NCBI GenBank assembly: GCA_050011895.1
Contig: JBEKIF010000010.1
Span: 62,001 to 126,000, forward strand
Source: DATBGO01 sp050011895
GTDB lineage: Bacteria > Actinomycetota > Actinomycetes > Streptosporangiales > Streptosporangiaceae
Length of the DNA stretch: 64,000 nucleotides
Direction of reading: 5' to 3'
In this document: piece after piece, positions 11,288-19,141 of the stretch
Layout: each line of letters opens with the position of its first letter
Position numbering within the stretch: position 1 is the stretch's first letter
The notes under the pieces: generated by a model
The model's input: the letters and a program-made list of their open reading frames with translations, nothing else
The model's database searches: none
What the model was told of the DNA's origin: nothing
Program-made: the position numbers and the translations under genes

Positions 11288-11412
11288 GGCTGTCTCCCGG
11301 GGAGATCTGAAAAACCATTCGGGTCGTCTCTCGCGTGCCTGCTGGGTGGTGCTGGGTGGTCGGGGTGATGGCTGGTGTGGTCCCGGGTGCTGGCTGGTGC
11401 TGCTCCGGTGGC

Positions 11413-13503
11413 TCAGCCGCCTGGCTGGCGGGCCGCCACGGTGAAGATATGCGCGGGCGTGCCGGCCGGGTCAAGCCGCACGTAATTTGCCTGGCCCCAG
11501 CGGTACGACTCGCCGGACAGCTCGTCCGTCACCACCAACTCCGCTCCCGCCCTCACTCCGAGCGCGGCGGCGTCGAGCCAGATGGTGGCCTCGTGCGGAC
11601 GATACGGATCGAGGTTCACCACGACCAGGACCGTATCGCGCTCCGGCGCGCCGTCGCCGGTCGCGCTCACGCTCTGGGAGAAGCCGCTCACGCTCTTGGA
11701 GAAGCACAGTATCTCCGGCTGGTCGCTGTAATGAAAACGCACGTTACGGAGCCAGTGCAGGGCGGGATGGTTCTTCCTGATCATGTTCAGGTGGGTAATG
11801 AAGGGCGAGATATCCGCGGCGACGGTCTCGGCGTGCTCCCAGTCACGCGGCCGGTACTGGTACTTCTCGGAATCCATGTACTCCTCGCTGCCCGGAACGA
11901 TGGCAACGTTCTCGCAGAGCTCGTAGCCCGAGTAGACCCCCCAGGACGGGGCGAGCATCGCCGCGAGCACGGCGCGCACCCGGAACGCGGCAGGCCCGCC
12001 GTACTGCAGGTACTCGCTGAGAATATCCGGCGTGTTGACGAAGAAGTTCGGCCGCATGTACGCCGCCGCCGGGCCGGACAGTTCGCGCAGGTATTCGGCC
12101 AGCTCATCGGCCGAGTTCCGCCACGTGAAGTACGTGTACGACTGATGGAACCCGATGATCGCCAGGCCAGCCATCATCGCGGGCCTGGTGAACGCCTCAG
12201 CCAGGAAGATCACGTCAGGGTCGGTGCCGGCCACCTCGGCGAGCAGCCGCTCCCAGAACGGCAGCGGCTTGGTGTGCGGGTTGTCCACCCGGAAGATCCT
12301 GACCCCGTGGCTCATCCAGTACCTGATGATCCGCAGCACCTCGGTGTAGATGCCCTCCGGGTCGTTGTCGAAGTTGAGCGGCACGATGTCCTGGTACTTC
12401 TTGGGCGGGTTCTCGGCGTAGGCGATGCTTCCGTCCGACCGGGTGGTGAACCACTCAGGGTGCTTGGCCACCCACGGATGGTCGGGTGAGCATTGCAGCG
12501 CCAGATCGAGCGCCACCTCCATGCCGAGCTCGCCGGCCCGGCGCACGAAGGAGTCGAAATCGTCGATGGTCCCGAGATCGGGATGGATGGCGTCGTGGCC
12601 GCCCTCGGCCGATCCGATCGCCCACGGAGAGCCCGGGTCGCCGGGGGCCGCGTTCAATGAATTGTTGGCGCCCTTCCGCGCGGTATAGCCGATCGGATGG
12701 ACCGGCGGGAGATAGACGACGTCGAAACCCATCCTGGCGACCGCGTCGAGCCGCCGCGCCGCGGTGCGCAGCGTGCCTGACGTCACCGTCCGGTCCGCCG
12801 ACCCGTCCACCCGGGCGCCTTCGGACCTGGGGAAGTACTCGTACCACGAGCCGTAGAGCGCGCGTTTCCTGTGCACGATGACCGGGAACCGGCCCGAGGA
12901 GGTGAGCATCTCGCGCAGCGGGAATGCGGCCAGGATCGCGGCGAGTTCTTCGCTGGTCGCAGCGGCCAGGCGGTCGAGCGGCGGGATCCTGTCGTCCCGC
13001 AGCCTGGCGGCCAGTGCCTCGAGCGCGGCCCGGGCGGCCCGGCCCGAGCCGGGGACGACCTGACCTGGACGCTGACCTGCCCGACCTGGCCGGGCGGCAC
13101 GGGGCGCCTTGATGCGGCTTGCGGCGCGCTCGAACAGCGCAGCGCCGTCAGCGAGCATGAGCTCTAGATCCTGGCCCAGCGGGATCTTGATGGCCGCGTC
13201 GTGCTGCCAGCGCGCGATCGGGTCGCCCCACGCCTCGACGTGGAACTGCCACATCCCGGTCGACGTGACCGTGACGTCGCCGCCGTAGCGATCCGTGCCC
13301 TCAGCGAGTTCTCGCATCACGGCGAGATCCTGGCGGCTGCCGTCCGGGGCGCGCAGCACCGCACCGGCTCCGAGCATCTCGTGCCCCTCACGGAACACCG
13401 TGGCGCTGACCTGGAACGTCTCGCCAGTGACTGCGCGGACGGGACGTCGGCCGCAGTCCACGACTGGCTGCACGTCGAGAATGGGAATCCTGCCGATCAC
13501 CAC
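11413..13503 (-). CDS. glgE: Alpha-1,4-glucan:maltose-1-phosphate maltosyltransferase GlgE
   Basis: At 696 residues this GH13_3 enzyme extends alpha-1,4-glucans using maltose 1-phosphate. The N-terminal domain has VVDCGRRPVRAVTGETFQVS and VEAWGDPIARWQHDA, then a helical segment with a Gly/Arg/Ala-rich loop near 133-160. The catalytic barrel holds GSWYEYFPRSEG, the nucleophile D407 in FRVDNPHTKPLPFWE and the acid/base E436 in VIFLAEAFTRP. The gene starts with GTG 13503, 77 bp from the divergent glgP start, so synthesis and phosphorolysis genes share one control region. Confidence 0.96.
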   Translation of the reverse strand: MVIGRIPILDVQPVVDCGRRPVRAVTGETFQVSATVFREGHEMLGAGAVLRAPDGSRQDLAVMRELAEGTDRYGGDVTVTSTGMWQFHVEAWGDPIARWQHDAAIKIPLGQDLELMLADGAALFERAASRIKAPRAARPGRAGQRPGQVVPGSGRAARAALEALAARLRDDRIPPLDRLAAATSEELAAILAAFPLREMLTSSGRFPVIVHRKRALYGSWYEYFPRSEGARVDGSADRTVTSGTLRTAARRLDAVARMGFDVVYLPPVHPIGYTARKGANNSLNAAPGDPGSPWAIGSAEGGHDAIHPDLGTIDDFDSFVRRAGELGMEVALDLALQCSPDHPWVAKHPEWFTTRSDGSIAYAENPPKKYQDIVPLNFDNDPEGIYTEVLRIIRYWMSHGVRIFRVDNPHTKPLPFWERLLAEVAGTDPDVIFLAEAFTRPAMMAGLAIIGFHQSYTYFTWRNSADELAEYLRELSGPAAAYMRPNFFVNTPDILSEYLQYGGPAAFRVRAVLAAMLAPSWGVYSGYELCENVAIVPGSEEYMDSEKYQYRPRDWEHAETVAADISPFITHLNMIRKNHPALHWLRNVRFHYSDQPEILCFSKSVSGFSQSVSATGDGAPERDTVLVVVNLDPYRPHEATIWLDAAALGVRAGAELVVTDELSGESYRWGQANYVRLDPAGTPAHIFTVAARQPGG

Positions 13504-13580
13504 TGAAAGCTACCCATCAGAGCGCGGCCCAAGCGAGCGGGGCACCGGTTGTGGTTACCGTTGGTCCGCCAGACCCGTTA

Positions 13581-16325
13581 ATGTCGCAACACGTGAGAGC
13601 CATCCGCCGATTCACGATCCGCCCGGTACTGCCTGAGCCGCTTGCGCCGCTGCGCTCACTGATGCTCAACCTGCGCTGGACATGGCAGCCAGAGACGATC
13701 AACCTGTTCGCCACGATCGATCCCGTCCGCTGGGAGCAGGTCGGCAGGGACCCGGCCGCGCTGCTTGCCGACGTCCCCCCGGACCGCCTCGCTGCCCTCG
13801 CCGCCGACCGGCGGTTCCTGCGCAGGCTCGGCGACGCGGTCGAGGACCTGCGCGAGTACATCTCGGGCCCGCGCTGGTATCAAGACCAGGATGAGCCGGG
13901 TGCGCCGGCGGCCGTGGCGTACTTCTCGCCGGAATACGGGATCACCGCTGCGCTGCCGCAGTACTCGGGGGGCCTGGGCATCCTCGCCGGAGATCATCTG
14001 AAGGCGGCCAGCGATCTCGGCGTGCCGCTGATCGGCGTGGGCCTGCTCTACCGGCACGGCTATTTCACGCAGTCCCTGTCGGCGGAAGGCTGGCAGGCGG
14101 AGCGGTATCCGGCCGGCGATCCGAACGGCCTCCCGCTGGCCCTGCTCCGGGACGACGCGGGCGAGCAGGTCAAGGTCGGCGTGACGCTGGCCGGCGAGGA
14201 CGTCCTCATCGCGCAGGTCTGGGTAGCCCGCATCGGCCGGGTGCCGCTGCTGCTGCTCGATTCCTATGTCGAGGAGAACGACCCAGAGCTGAGCGAGGTG
14301 ACCGACCGGCTCTACGGCGGCGCCAGCGACCACCGGCTCAGGCAGGAACTGCTGCTGGGCATCGGCGGCGTCCGGGCGGTGCGGGCGTTCTGCGCGATCA
14401 CGTCTCATCCGGAGCCGGAGGTGTTCCACACCAACGAGGGCCACGCGGGCTTTCTCGGCCTTGAGCGCATCCGCGAGTACGTCAGCCAGGGCCTCAGCTT
14501 CGATGAGGCGCTGGAAATGTGCCGGGCAGGCACCGTGTTCACCACGCACACCCCGGTGCCTGCCGGGATCGACAGGTTCAGCCTGGAGCTCATGGAGCGC
14601 CAGTTCGGCGGCAGCGCAGCGGATCCCGCGCTGCCGTGCGACCGGGTCCTCGCGCTCGGCGCGGAGACCTATCCCGGTGGCGATCCTGACGTGTTCAACA
14701 TGGCCGTCATGGGGATGCGGCTGGCTCAGCGGGTCAACGGGGTGAGCCGCCTGCACGGCGAGGTGAGCCGGGAGATGTTCACCGGATTGTGGCCGGGATT
14801 CGACACCGCTGAGGTGCCGATCGGCTCGGTCACCAACGGGGTGCACGGGCCCAGCTGGACTGCTGACCGGATGCTGGTCATGACCGGCGGCGGGCAGGCC
14901 GGCGGCGCCGCTGACGACGAGCCTGCCTGGGAACGGGCCGCCGCGGACCCGGCGGCGATCTGGGAGATCCGCCGTGTGCTGCGCGCGCGGCTGGTGGCGG
15001 AGGCCCGGCGGCGGCTGCGGGCCTCGTGGCGGCAGCGCGGGGCGCCCGATGCGGAGCTGGCCTGGATTGAGGACGTGTTCAGCGAGAATGTGCTGACTAT
15101 CGGGTTCGCCCGCCGCGTGCCCTCCTACAAGCGGCTGACGCTGATGCTGCACGATGCGGACCGGCTGACCGCGCTGCTGCTGGACCCGCAGCGGCCGCTG
15201 CAGCTGGTGATAGCGGGCAAGGCGCATCCGGCCGATGACGGCGGGAAGCTGCTCATCCAGCAGCTGGTGCGGTTCGCCGACCATCAGCAGGTCCGGCACC
15301 GGATCGCATTCCTGCCTGACTACGACATTGCGCTCGCGCGCAGAATGGTGCAGGGCTGCGACGTCTGGCTGAACAACCCGCTGCGCCCGCTTGAGGCGTG
15401 CGGCACCTCGGGCATGAAGGCGGCGCTGAACGGCGGGCTCAACCTCTCCGTGCTCGATGGCTGGTGGGACGAGTGGTACGACGGCGGCAACGGCTGGGCG
15501 ATCCCGTCCGCTGACGAGGTGAGCGATCAGGCGCGCCGGGACCACCTCGAGGCCACGGCCCTCTATGACCTGCTCAGCGGGTCGGTGGCGCCGCTCTTCT
15601 ACGACTCGGGCGCCGACGGGCTGCCGCAGCGCTGGCTCGAGATGGTGGCGCACACCTTGCGGACGCTCGGGCCCAAGGTCCAGGCGACCAGGATGGTACG
15701 CGACTACGTGACCAAGCTGTATCTGCCGGCGGCCAGGTCCTCGCAGAAGCTGGCCGCCCCCGCGGCCGCCCCCGCGGCCGCTGCCGCTGCCGCTGGCGCC
15801 CCCGCTGCCGCTGCCGTTGCCGCCGGCGCCCCCGCTGGTGTCCCTGCCAGCAGCCCCGGCGTGCCCGGCGGCGTCCCTGCCAGGGTCCCGGCCGGCGAGT
15901 TCAGCGGCGCGCGCCTGCTCGCCGCGTGGAAGGCGCGGGTCAGGGAGGCCTGGCCGCAGGTCAGGATCGAGCACGTGGAGGCCGACGACACCGACCAGCG
16001 CCCGGGCGAGGCACTGACCGTGCGGGCGAGCGTCGCGCTCGGCGGGCTGTCCCCGCAGGACGTCGCGGTACAGGTGGCGTACGGCCGCGCTGGGGACCAG
16101 GACGAGATCATCGACCCGGTGTTTGGTGACCTAGAGCTCGACGAGTCACCTGTGCCCGGTTCGGCGGCGCGGTTCTCTGGCCAGGTGGCGCTCGGGCGCC
16201 CGGGGCCGTTCGGGTACACGGTCCGGGTGCTTCCCAGCCATCCGCTGCTGTCCGGGCCGGCCGAGCTCGGCCTCGTGACGTTCCCCCCTGCCGCAGCTGG
16301 GATGAGCAACGGGGACCTGCGCTGA
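13581..16325 (+). CDS. glgP: Alpha-glucan phosphorylase GlgP
   Basis: This 914-residue protein belongs to the shorter actinobacterial type of glycogen/maltodextrin phosphorylase, releasing glucose 1-phosphate from alpha-glucan. Seen are AYFSPEYGI near the N-terminus, EVFHTNEGHAGF, and the pyridoxal-phosphate site EACGTSGMKAALNGG with Schiff-base K613. Residues about 723-773 are an Ala/Pro/Gly low-complexity tract followed by a C-terminal beta-rich domain. ATG 13581 is used, but no good ribosome site is visible, and GTG 13593 is possible. It is divergent from glgE and acts on the polymer made by that cluster. Confidence 0.93.
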   Translation: MSQHVRAIRRFTIRPVLPEPLAPLRSLMLNLRWTWQPETINLFATIDPVRWEQVGRDPAALLADVPPDRLAALAADRRFLRRLGDAVEDLREYISGPRWYQDQDEPGAPAAVAYFSPEYGITAALPQYSGGLGILAGDHLKAASDLGVPLIGVGLLYRHGYFTQSLSAEGWQAERYPAGDPNGLPLALLRDDAGEQVKVGVTLAGEDVLIAQVWVARIGRVPLLLLDSYVEENDPELSEVTDRLYGGASDHRLRQELLLGIGGVRAVRAFCAITSHPEPEVFHTNEGHAGFLGLERIREYVSQGLSFDEALEMCRAGTVFTTHTPVPAGIDRFSLELMERQFGGSAADPALPCDRVLALGAETYPGGDPDVFNMAVMGMRLAQRVNGVSRLHGEVSREMFTGLWPGFDTAEVPIGSVTNGVHGPSWTADRMLVMTGGGQAGGAADDEPAWERAAADPAAIWEIRRVLRARLVAEARRRLRASWRQRGAPDAELAWIEDVFSENVLTIGFARRVPSYKRLTLMLHDADRLTALLLDPQRPLQLVIAGKAHPADDGGKLLIQQLVRFADHQQVRHRIAFLPDYDIALARRMVQGCDVWLNNPLRPLEACGTSGMKAALNGGLNLSVLDGWWDEWYDGGNGWAIPSADEVSDQARRDHLEATALYDLLSGSVAPLFYDSGADGLPQRWLEMVAHTLRTLGPKVQATRMVRDYVTKLYLPAARSSQKLAAPAAAPAAAAAAAGAPAAAAVAAGAPAGVPASSPGVPGGVPARVPAGEFSGARLLAAWKARVREAWPQVRIEHVEADDTDQRPGEALTVRASVALGGLSPQDVAVQVAYGRAGDQDEIIDPVFGDLELDESPVPGSAARFSGQVALGRPGPFGYTVRVLPSHPLLSGPAELGLVTFPPAAAGMSNGDLR

Positions 16326-16609
16326 CCTGCTGGTTTCTGCCCCGCGCCAGTACCGCGGCCTAGCGCGTCTGGCGTCCTACCTGACGCGAGTTAGCTGCCG
16401 CGAGTAAACCCTTGCACCGCACCCGGCGTCCCTTTTTTAGCAGGGACAACCTAGGCACGCACCGGAATTTCTGCTCGTGCCCGGCGGAACGACAGTAAAG
16501 TCCCGGGGGGCGTGACATCCTGTGATAGAACGGTGGCGGTTAGTAGCGCAGTTGTATCGTCACTGTTTGTTACGAACCCAATACCCCGAGCTTGAGAGGA
16601 TCAGCCGTC
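16326..16609. other. Intergenic region upstream of bldC
   Basis: These 284 bases lie between glgP and bldC. No gene is seen. The block holds a GTCCC/GGGAC inverted repeat around a T6 run near 16430-16445, and an AT-richer stretch at about 16540-16590 that probably holds the bldC promoter. I cannot assign -35 and -10 boxes with confidence. Confidence 0.4.
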
Positions 16610-16831
16610 GTGAGAACGCAGATCAAGCCAGAGAACCGGCTCCTGACCCCGGCAGAGGTTGCCGCGATGCTTCGGGTAGACCCGAAGACAGTCACCCGAT
16701 GGGCGAGGGGCGGGAAGCTGTCATCGATCCGCACTCCTGGCGGCCACCGCCGCTACAGCGAGAACGAAGTCCGCGGCTTCCTGAACGGCTGGCAGCAGCA
16801 CGTCTCGTTGCCCAGGGTGCCCGAGCAGTAG
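16610..16831 (+). CDS. bldC: BldC-like MerR-type developmental regulator
   Basis: A 73-residue DNA-binding protein consisting of one winged helix of the MerR type. It contains LLTPAEVAAMLRVDPKTVTR, WARGGKLSSIRTPGGHRRY and EVRGFLNG, almost the whole conserved core of BldC, which in streptomycetes binds direct repeats cooperatively and delays the entry into sporulation. GTG 16610 is chosen because GAGAGGA lies nine bases upstream. A strong hairpin terminator follows directly. Presence of bldC supports a filamentous or at least developmentally complex actinobacterium, though BldC-like proteins also occur more widely. Confidence 0.9.
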   Translation: MRTQIKPENRLLTPAEVAAMLRVDPKTVTRWARGGKLSSIRTPGGHRRYSENEVRGFLNGWQQHVSLPRVPEQ

Positions 16832-16838
16832 TCAGTTG

Positions 16839-16871
16839 AGCGCCTGCCCCAGCCGCGACGGGGCAGGCGCT
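16839..16871 (+). terminator. Hairpin terminator after bldC
   Basis: A perfect 12-bp stem, AGCGCCTGCCCC pairing with GGGGCAGGCGCT across a 9-base loop, begins eight bases after the bldC stop. No U-tract follows, as is usual for actinobacterial terminators. Confidence 0.75.
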
Positions 16872-16970
16872 GGCCATGCGGCACTGACGCGCCCGGGGCC
16901 GGGCGATCACCGGATGGCGAGGAGGGGAAACGGGCCGGGTTCCGCGGGCTCGTGACCGAGGGGGAAACAG

Positions 16971-17654
16971 ATGGGAGTGATGCTGTCCCTGGACCGGCCC
17001 AGGCTGGCCAGGAGCCGCAGGCAGGCCCGCCACGCACGCAGGCCGGACGAGCAGGCCTGGGCCGACGCGCTCGCCGCCGTCCTCCGCGACGAGACTCCCG
17101 CCGCCGGCGGCTGCCTGGCGCGGCTGGCGAAAACGGTCCTCGCCGGATGGCTCCCAGTTCAGGCCGGGGCCAGTCGGCCGGTAGACGGCACGCTCGCAGG
17201 GGACCGGTTCGGAGTGAACCAGTTCGGAGTGAACCAGCGCGCACCGGGCCAGCTTGCACCGGGCCAGCTCGCAGGGGACCAGTTCGGAGTGAACCAGCGC
17301 GCACCGGGCCAGCTTGCACCGGGCCAGCTCGCAGGGGACCAGTTCGGAGCGGGCCAGCTCGCAGGGGACCAGCTCGCAGCGGACCAGCTCGGAGCGGGCC
17401 AGCTCGCAGGGGACCAGCTCGGAGCGGGCCAGCTCGCAGCGGACCAGCGCGCAGCGGATCGGTGGGAGTGCGAGCCCGCGGGCGAGCCGCCGGCCAGCCG
17501 CGCGGCGCGGACCGGCAGCGATCTGTCCGGAGCCTGCCTGCTCGGCCAGTGCCAGGATGCCCCCGGCGCCCCGGCCTGCGCATCAGCGACCTGCACGCAC
17601 GACTGTCATGACTGGGTGCCCGCGCCGCGCGCGGCCGGTGCGCCAGCAGCCTGA
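16971..17654 (+). CDS. Hypothetical protein built on degenerate pentapeptide tandem repeats
   Basis: The 227-residue frame starts at ATG 16971 with GAGGGGG seven bases upstream. Residues 1-70 look like a plausible Arg/Ala-rich globular start. Residues about 77-165 are repeats of five residues, mainly LAGDQ, LAPGQ, FGVNQ and LGAGQ. A Cys-rich tail near the end has CQDAPGAPACASATCTHDCH. The units do not match the A(D/N)LXX pentapeptide-repeat consensus (no Ala at i-2), so I do not place it in that family. All six frames are open here because the DNA is a 15-bp minisatellite; this frame is preferred only for its ribosome site. No function can be assigned. Confidence 0.45.
   Translation: MGVMLSLDRPRLARSRRQARHARRPDEQAWADALAAVLRDETPAAGGCLARLAKTVLAGWLPVQAGASRPVDGTLAGDRFGVNQFGVNQRAPGQLAPGQLAGDQFGVNQRAPGQLAPGQLAGDQFGAGQLAGDQLAADQLGAGQLAGDQLGAGQLAADQRAADRWECEPAGEPPASRAARTGSDLSGACLLGQCQDAPGAPACASATCTHDCHDWVPAPRAAGAPAA
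17209..17460. repeat. 15-bp minisatellite array
   Basis: Roughly seventeen units related to CAGCTCGCAGGGGAC follow each other with no spacers. A 75-bp higher-order unit is duplicated exactly (about 17209-17283 and 17284-17358 share a run of more than 60 identical bases). The period of 15 keeps every frame open. Confidence 0.85.
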
Positions 17655-17696
17655 GCCGGAGCCAAGTAGGATCGTGGCTCGGCATGGAGGTGCGGC

Positions 17697-18476
17697 ATGG
17701 CTGAGTTCGTACAGGTCCAGACCGATCAGGCGGTGGCCACCATCCGCCTTGACCGGCCCCCGATGAATGCGCTGAACGCCCAGGTCCAGGGCGAGATAGC
17801 GGCGGCCGCCGCGCAGGTCGCTGATGATCAGGCAGTTCGCGCTGTGGTGTTGTACGGCGGCCCGAAGGTGTTCGCCGCCGGGGCCGACATCAAGGAGATG
17901 GCAGACGCCAGTTATAGCCGGATGGCTACCGACACAAGGCGGCTGCAGGATGCCTTTACGGTAGTGGCCAAGATTCCCAAGCCGGTAGTGGCGGCGATCA
18001 CCGGCTATGCGCTTGGCGGCGGGCTCGAGCTTGCGTTGTGCGCGGATTTTCGCGTCGCAGGCCAGAGCGCGCGGGTGGGCCAGCCCGAGATCCTGCTCGG
18101 TGTTATCCCGGGGGCTGGCGGCACGCAGCGGCTGCCGCGGCTGGTCGGGCCGTCCAGGGCCAAGGACATCGTCTTTACCGGCAGGTTCGTCAGCGCGGCG
18201 GAGGCCCTGGCCATCGGCCTGGTGGACAAGGTGGTCCCGGACGCTGATGTCTACCAGGCGGCGCTCGAGCTGGTAGCCAGGTACGCGGGCGGCCCTGCCA
18301 TTGCGCTGCGCGCGGCCAAGCAGGCCATCGACGAGGGCCTCGACGTCGACCTCGATACCGGGCTGGAGATCGAGCGGCTGAATTTCGCCGGGCTGTTCGC
18401 CACCGAGGACCAGCGGACGGGCATGCGCAGCTTCATCGAAAATGGCCCGGGTAAGGCTGCCTTCGTCGGGCGGTGA
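17697..18476 (+). CDS. Enoyl-CoA hydratase/isomerase (crotonase family)
   Basis: A 259-residue crotonase. The oxyanion-hole stretches are KVFAAGADIKEM and ALGGGLELALCADFRVA. The two glutamate positions typical of true hydratases are visible in GLELALC and in PEILLGVIPGAGGTQRLPRL, supporting 2-enoyl-CoA hydration in beta-oxidation. GGAGGTG precedes ATG 17697. The following small gene starts 144 bp downstream. The closest known context is the actinobacterial EchA-like group, but the acyl chain preference is unknown. Confidence 0.9.
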   Translation: MAEFVQVQTDQAVATIRLDRPPMNALNAQVQGEIAAAAAQVADDQAVRAVVLYGGPKVFAAGADIKEMADASYSRMATDTRRLQDAFTVVAKIPKPVVAAITGYALGGGLELALCADFRVAGQSARVGQPEILLGVIPGAGGTQRLPRLVGPSRAKDIVFTGRFVSAAEALAIGLVDKVVPDADVYQAALELVARYAGGPAIALRAAKQAIDEGLDVDLDTGLEIERLNFAGLFATEDQRTGMRSFIENGPGKAAFVGR

Positions 18477-18619
18477 GGGCGGCCAGTGCGGCTGGCGGCA
18501 GATTCCCCGGCCGCGCCGCGTTATCCAGGTACTTGTCTCGTCTCAAGGAGAATCCGAGTCATGCGCCGAGTGAACAATCCGCACCGCGGCCGCGGGCCAC
18601 GGACCTGGCCGGCACCGCG

Positions 18620-19030
18620 ATGACCGAGCCTGGCGACAGCCCGTCGCTGGAAATGGTCACCGCCGCGCTTCGCGCGGATAGCGCCGATGTGGAGATCTAC
18701 GCTCGCGTGCTGACCGAATCGCTCGGCGCCTCGCTGCCGCCCGGCTGCGTCAGCGTCGACCGGGACCGGAGCATGTCTGACCGGATGCACGGCCGCCCGG
18801 GCCAGGTCACCAAGGTAACGGTGCGGCTTGGCGAGCGCGTCATGACGCTAGGCGTCCAGCGCGGCCTGCCAGTCGCCGAGATCTGCAGCGAGGTGCGCGG
18901 GGTGGTGCTGTCCCGCCAGCAGGTGCAGCTGGGCCAGTGGGCCGACGAGCTGGCCAGGGCGCTGGTCGCGCACGCGGAGCAGAACGCGGCAGCGGCGCAG
19001 GCGCTGCGCAAGCTGGTGGCCGGAGGCTGA
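18620..19030 (+). CDS. Conserved actinobacterial protein of unknown function
   Basis: The 136-residue product starts MTEPGDSPSLEMVTAALRAD and is predicted mostly helical at the C-terminus (QWADELARALVAHAEQNAAAAQALRKLV). It contains a central DRSMSDRMHGRPGQVTKVTV segment and VMTLGVQRG. I recognise the pattern of a small family often found after the EchA-like gene in actinobacteria, without known function. The frame is open back to 18473, but the earlier part looks like non-coding translation; ATG 18620 is used although no strong ribosome site precedes it. Confidence 0.65.
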   Translation: MTEPGDSPSLEMVTAALRADSADVEIYARVLTESLGASLPPGCVSVDRDRSMSDRMHGRPGQVTKVTVRLGERVMTLGVQRGLPVAEICSEVRGVVLSRQQVQLGQWADELARALVAHAEQNAAAAQALRKLVAGG

Positions 19031-19141
19031 CGGCGATTGCCGCGGGCTGCCCGCGTGCCACGATGGTAGTTGCCGCCGAGAACTGGCACCGGCGGGCGTC
19101 CCGACGATACCGGCCGGCGCATTCCGTACGCTGGTGAGGTC

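Noticed and set aside
13656..15974. 772-codon open frame antisense to glgP
   Set aside because: Shadow of the phosphorylase gene caused by third-position GC bias.
16971..17654. Pentapeptide-repeat (A[D/N]LXX) family membership
   Set aside because: The five-residue units are Gln-rich with Gly or Asp where the family needs Ala at i-2; the periodicity comes from a minisatellite.
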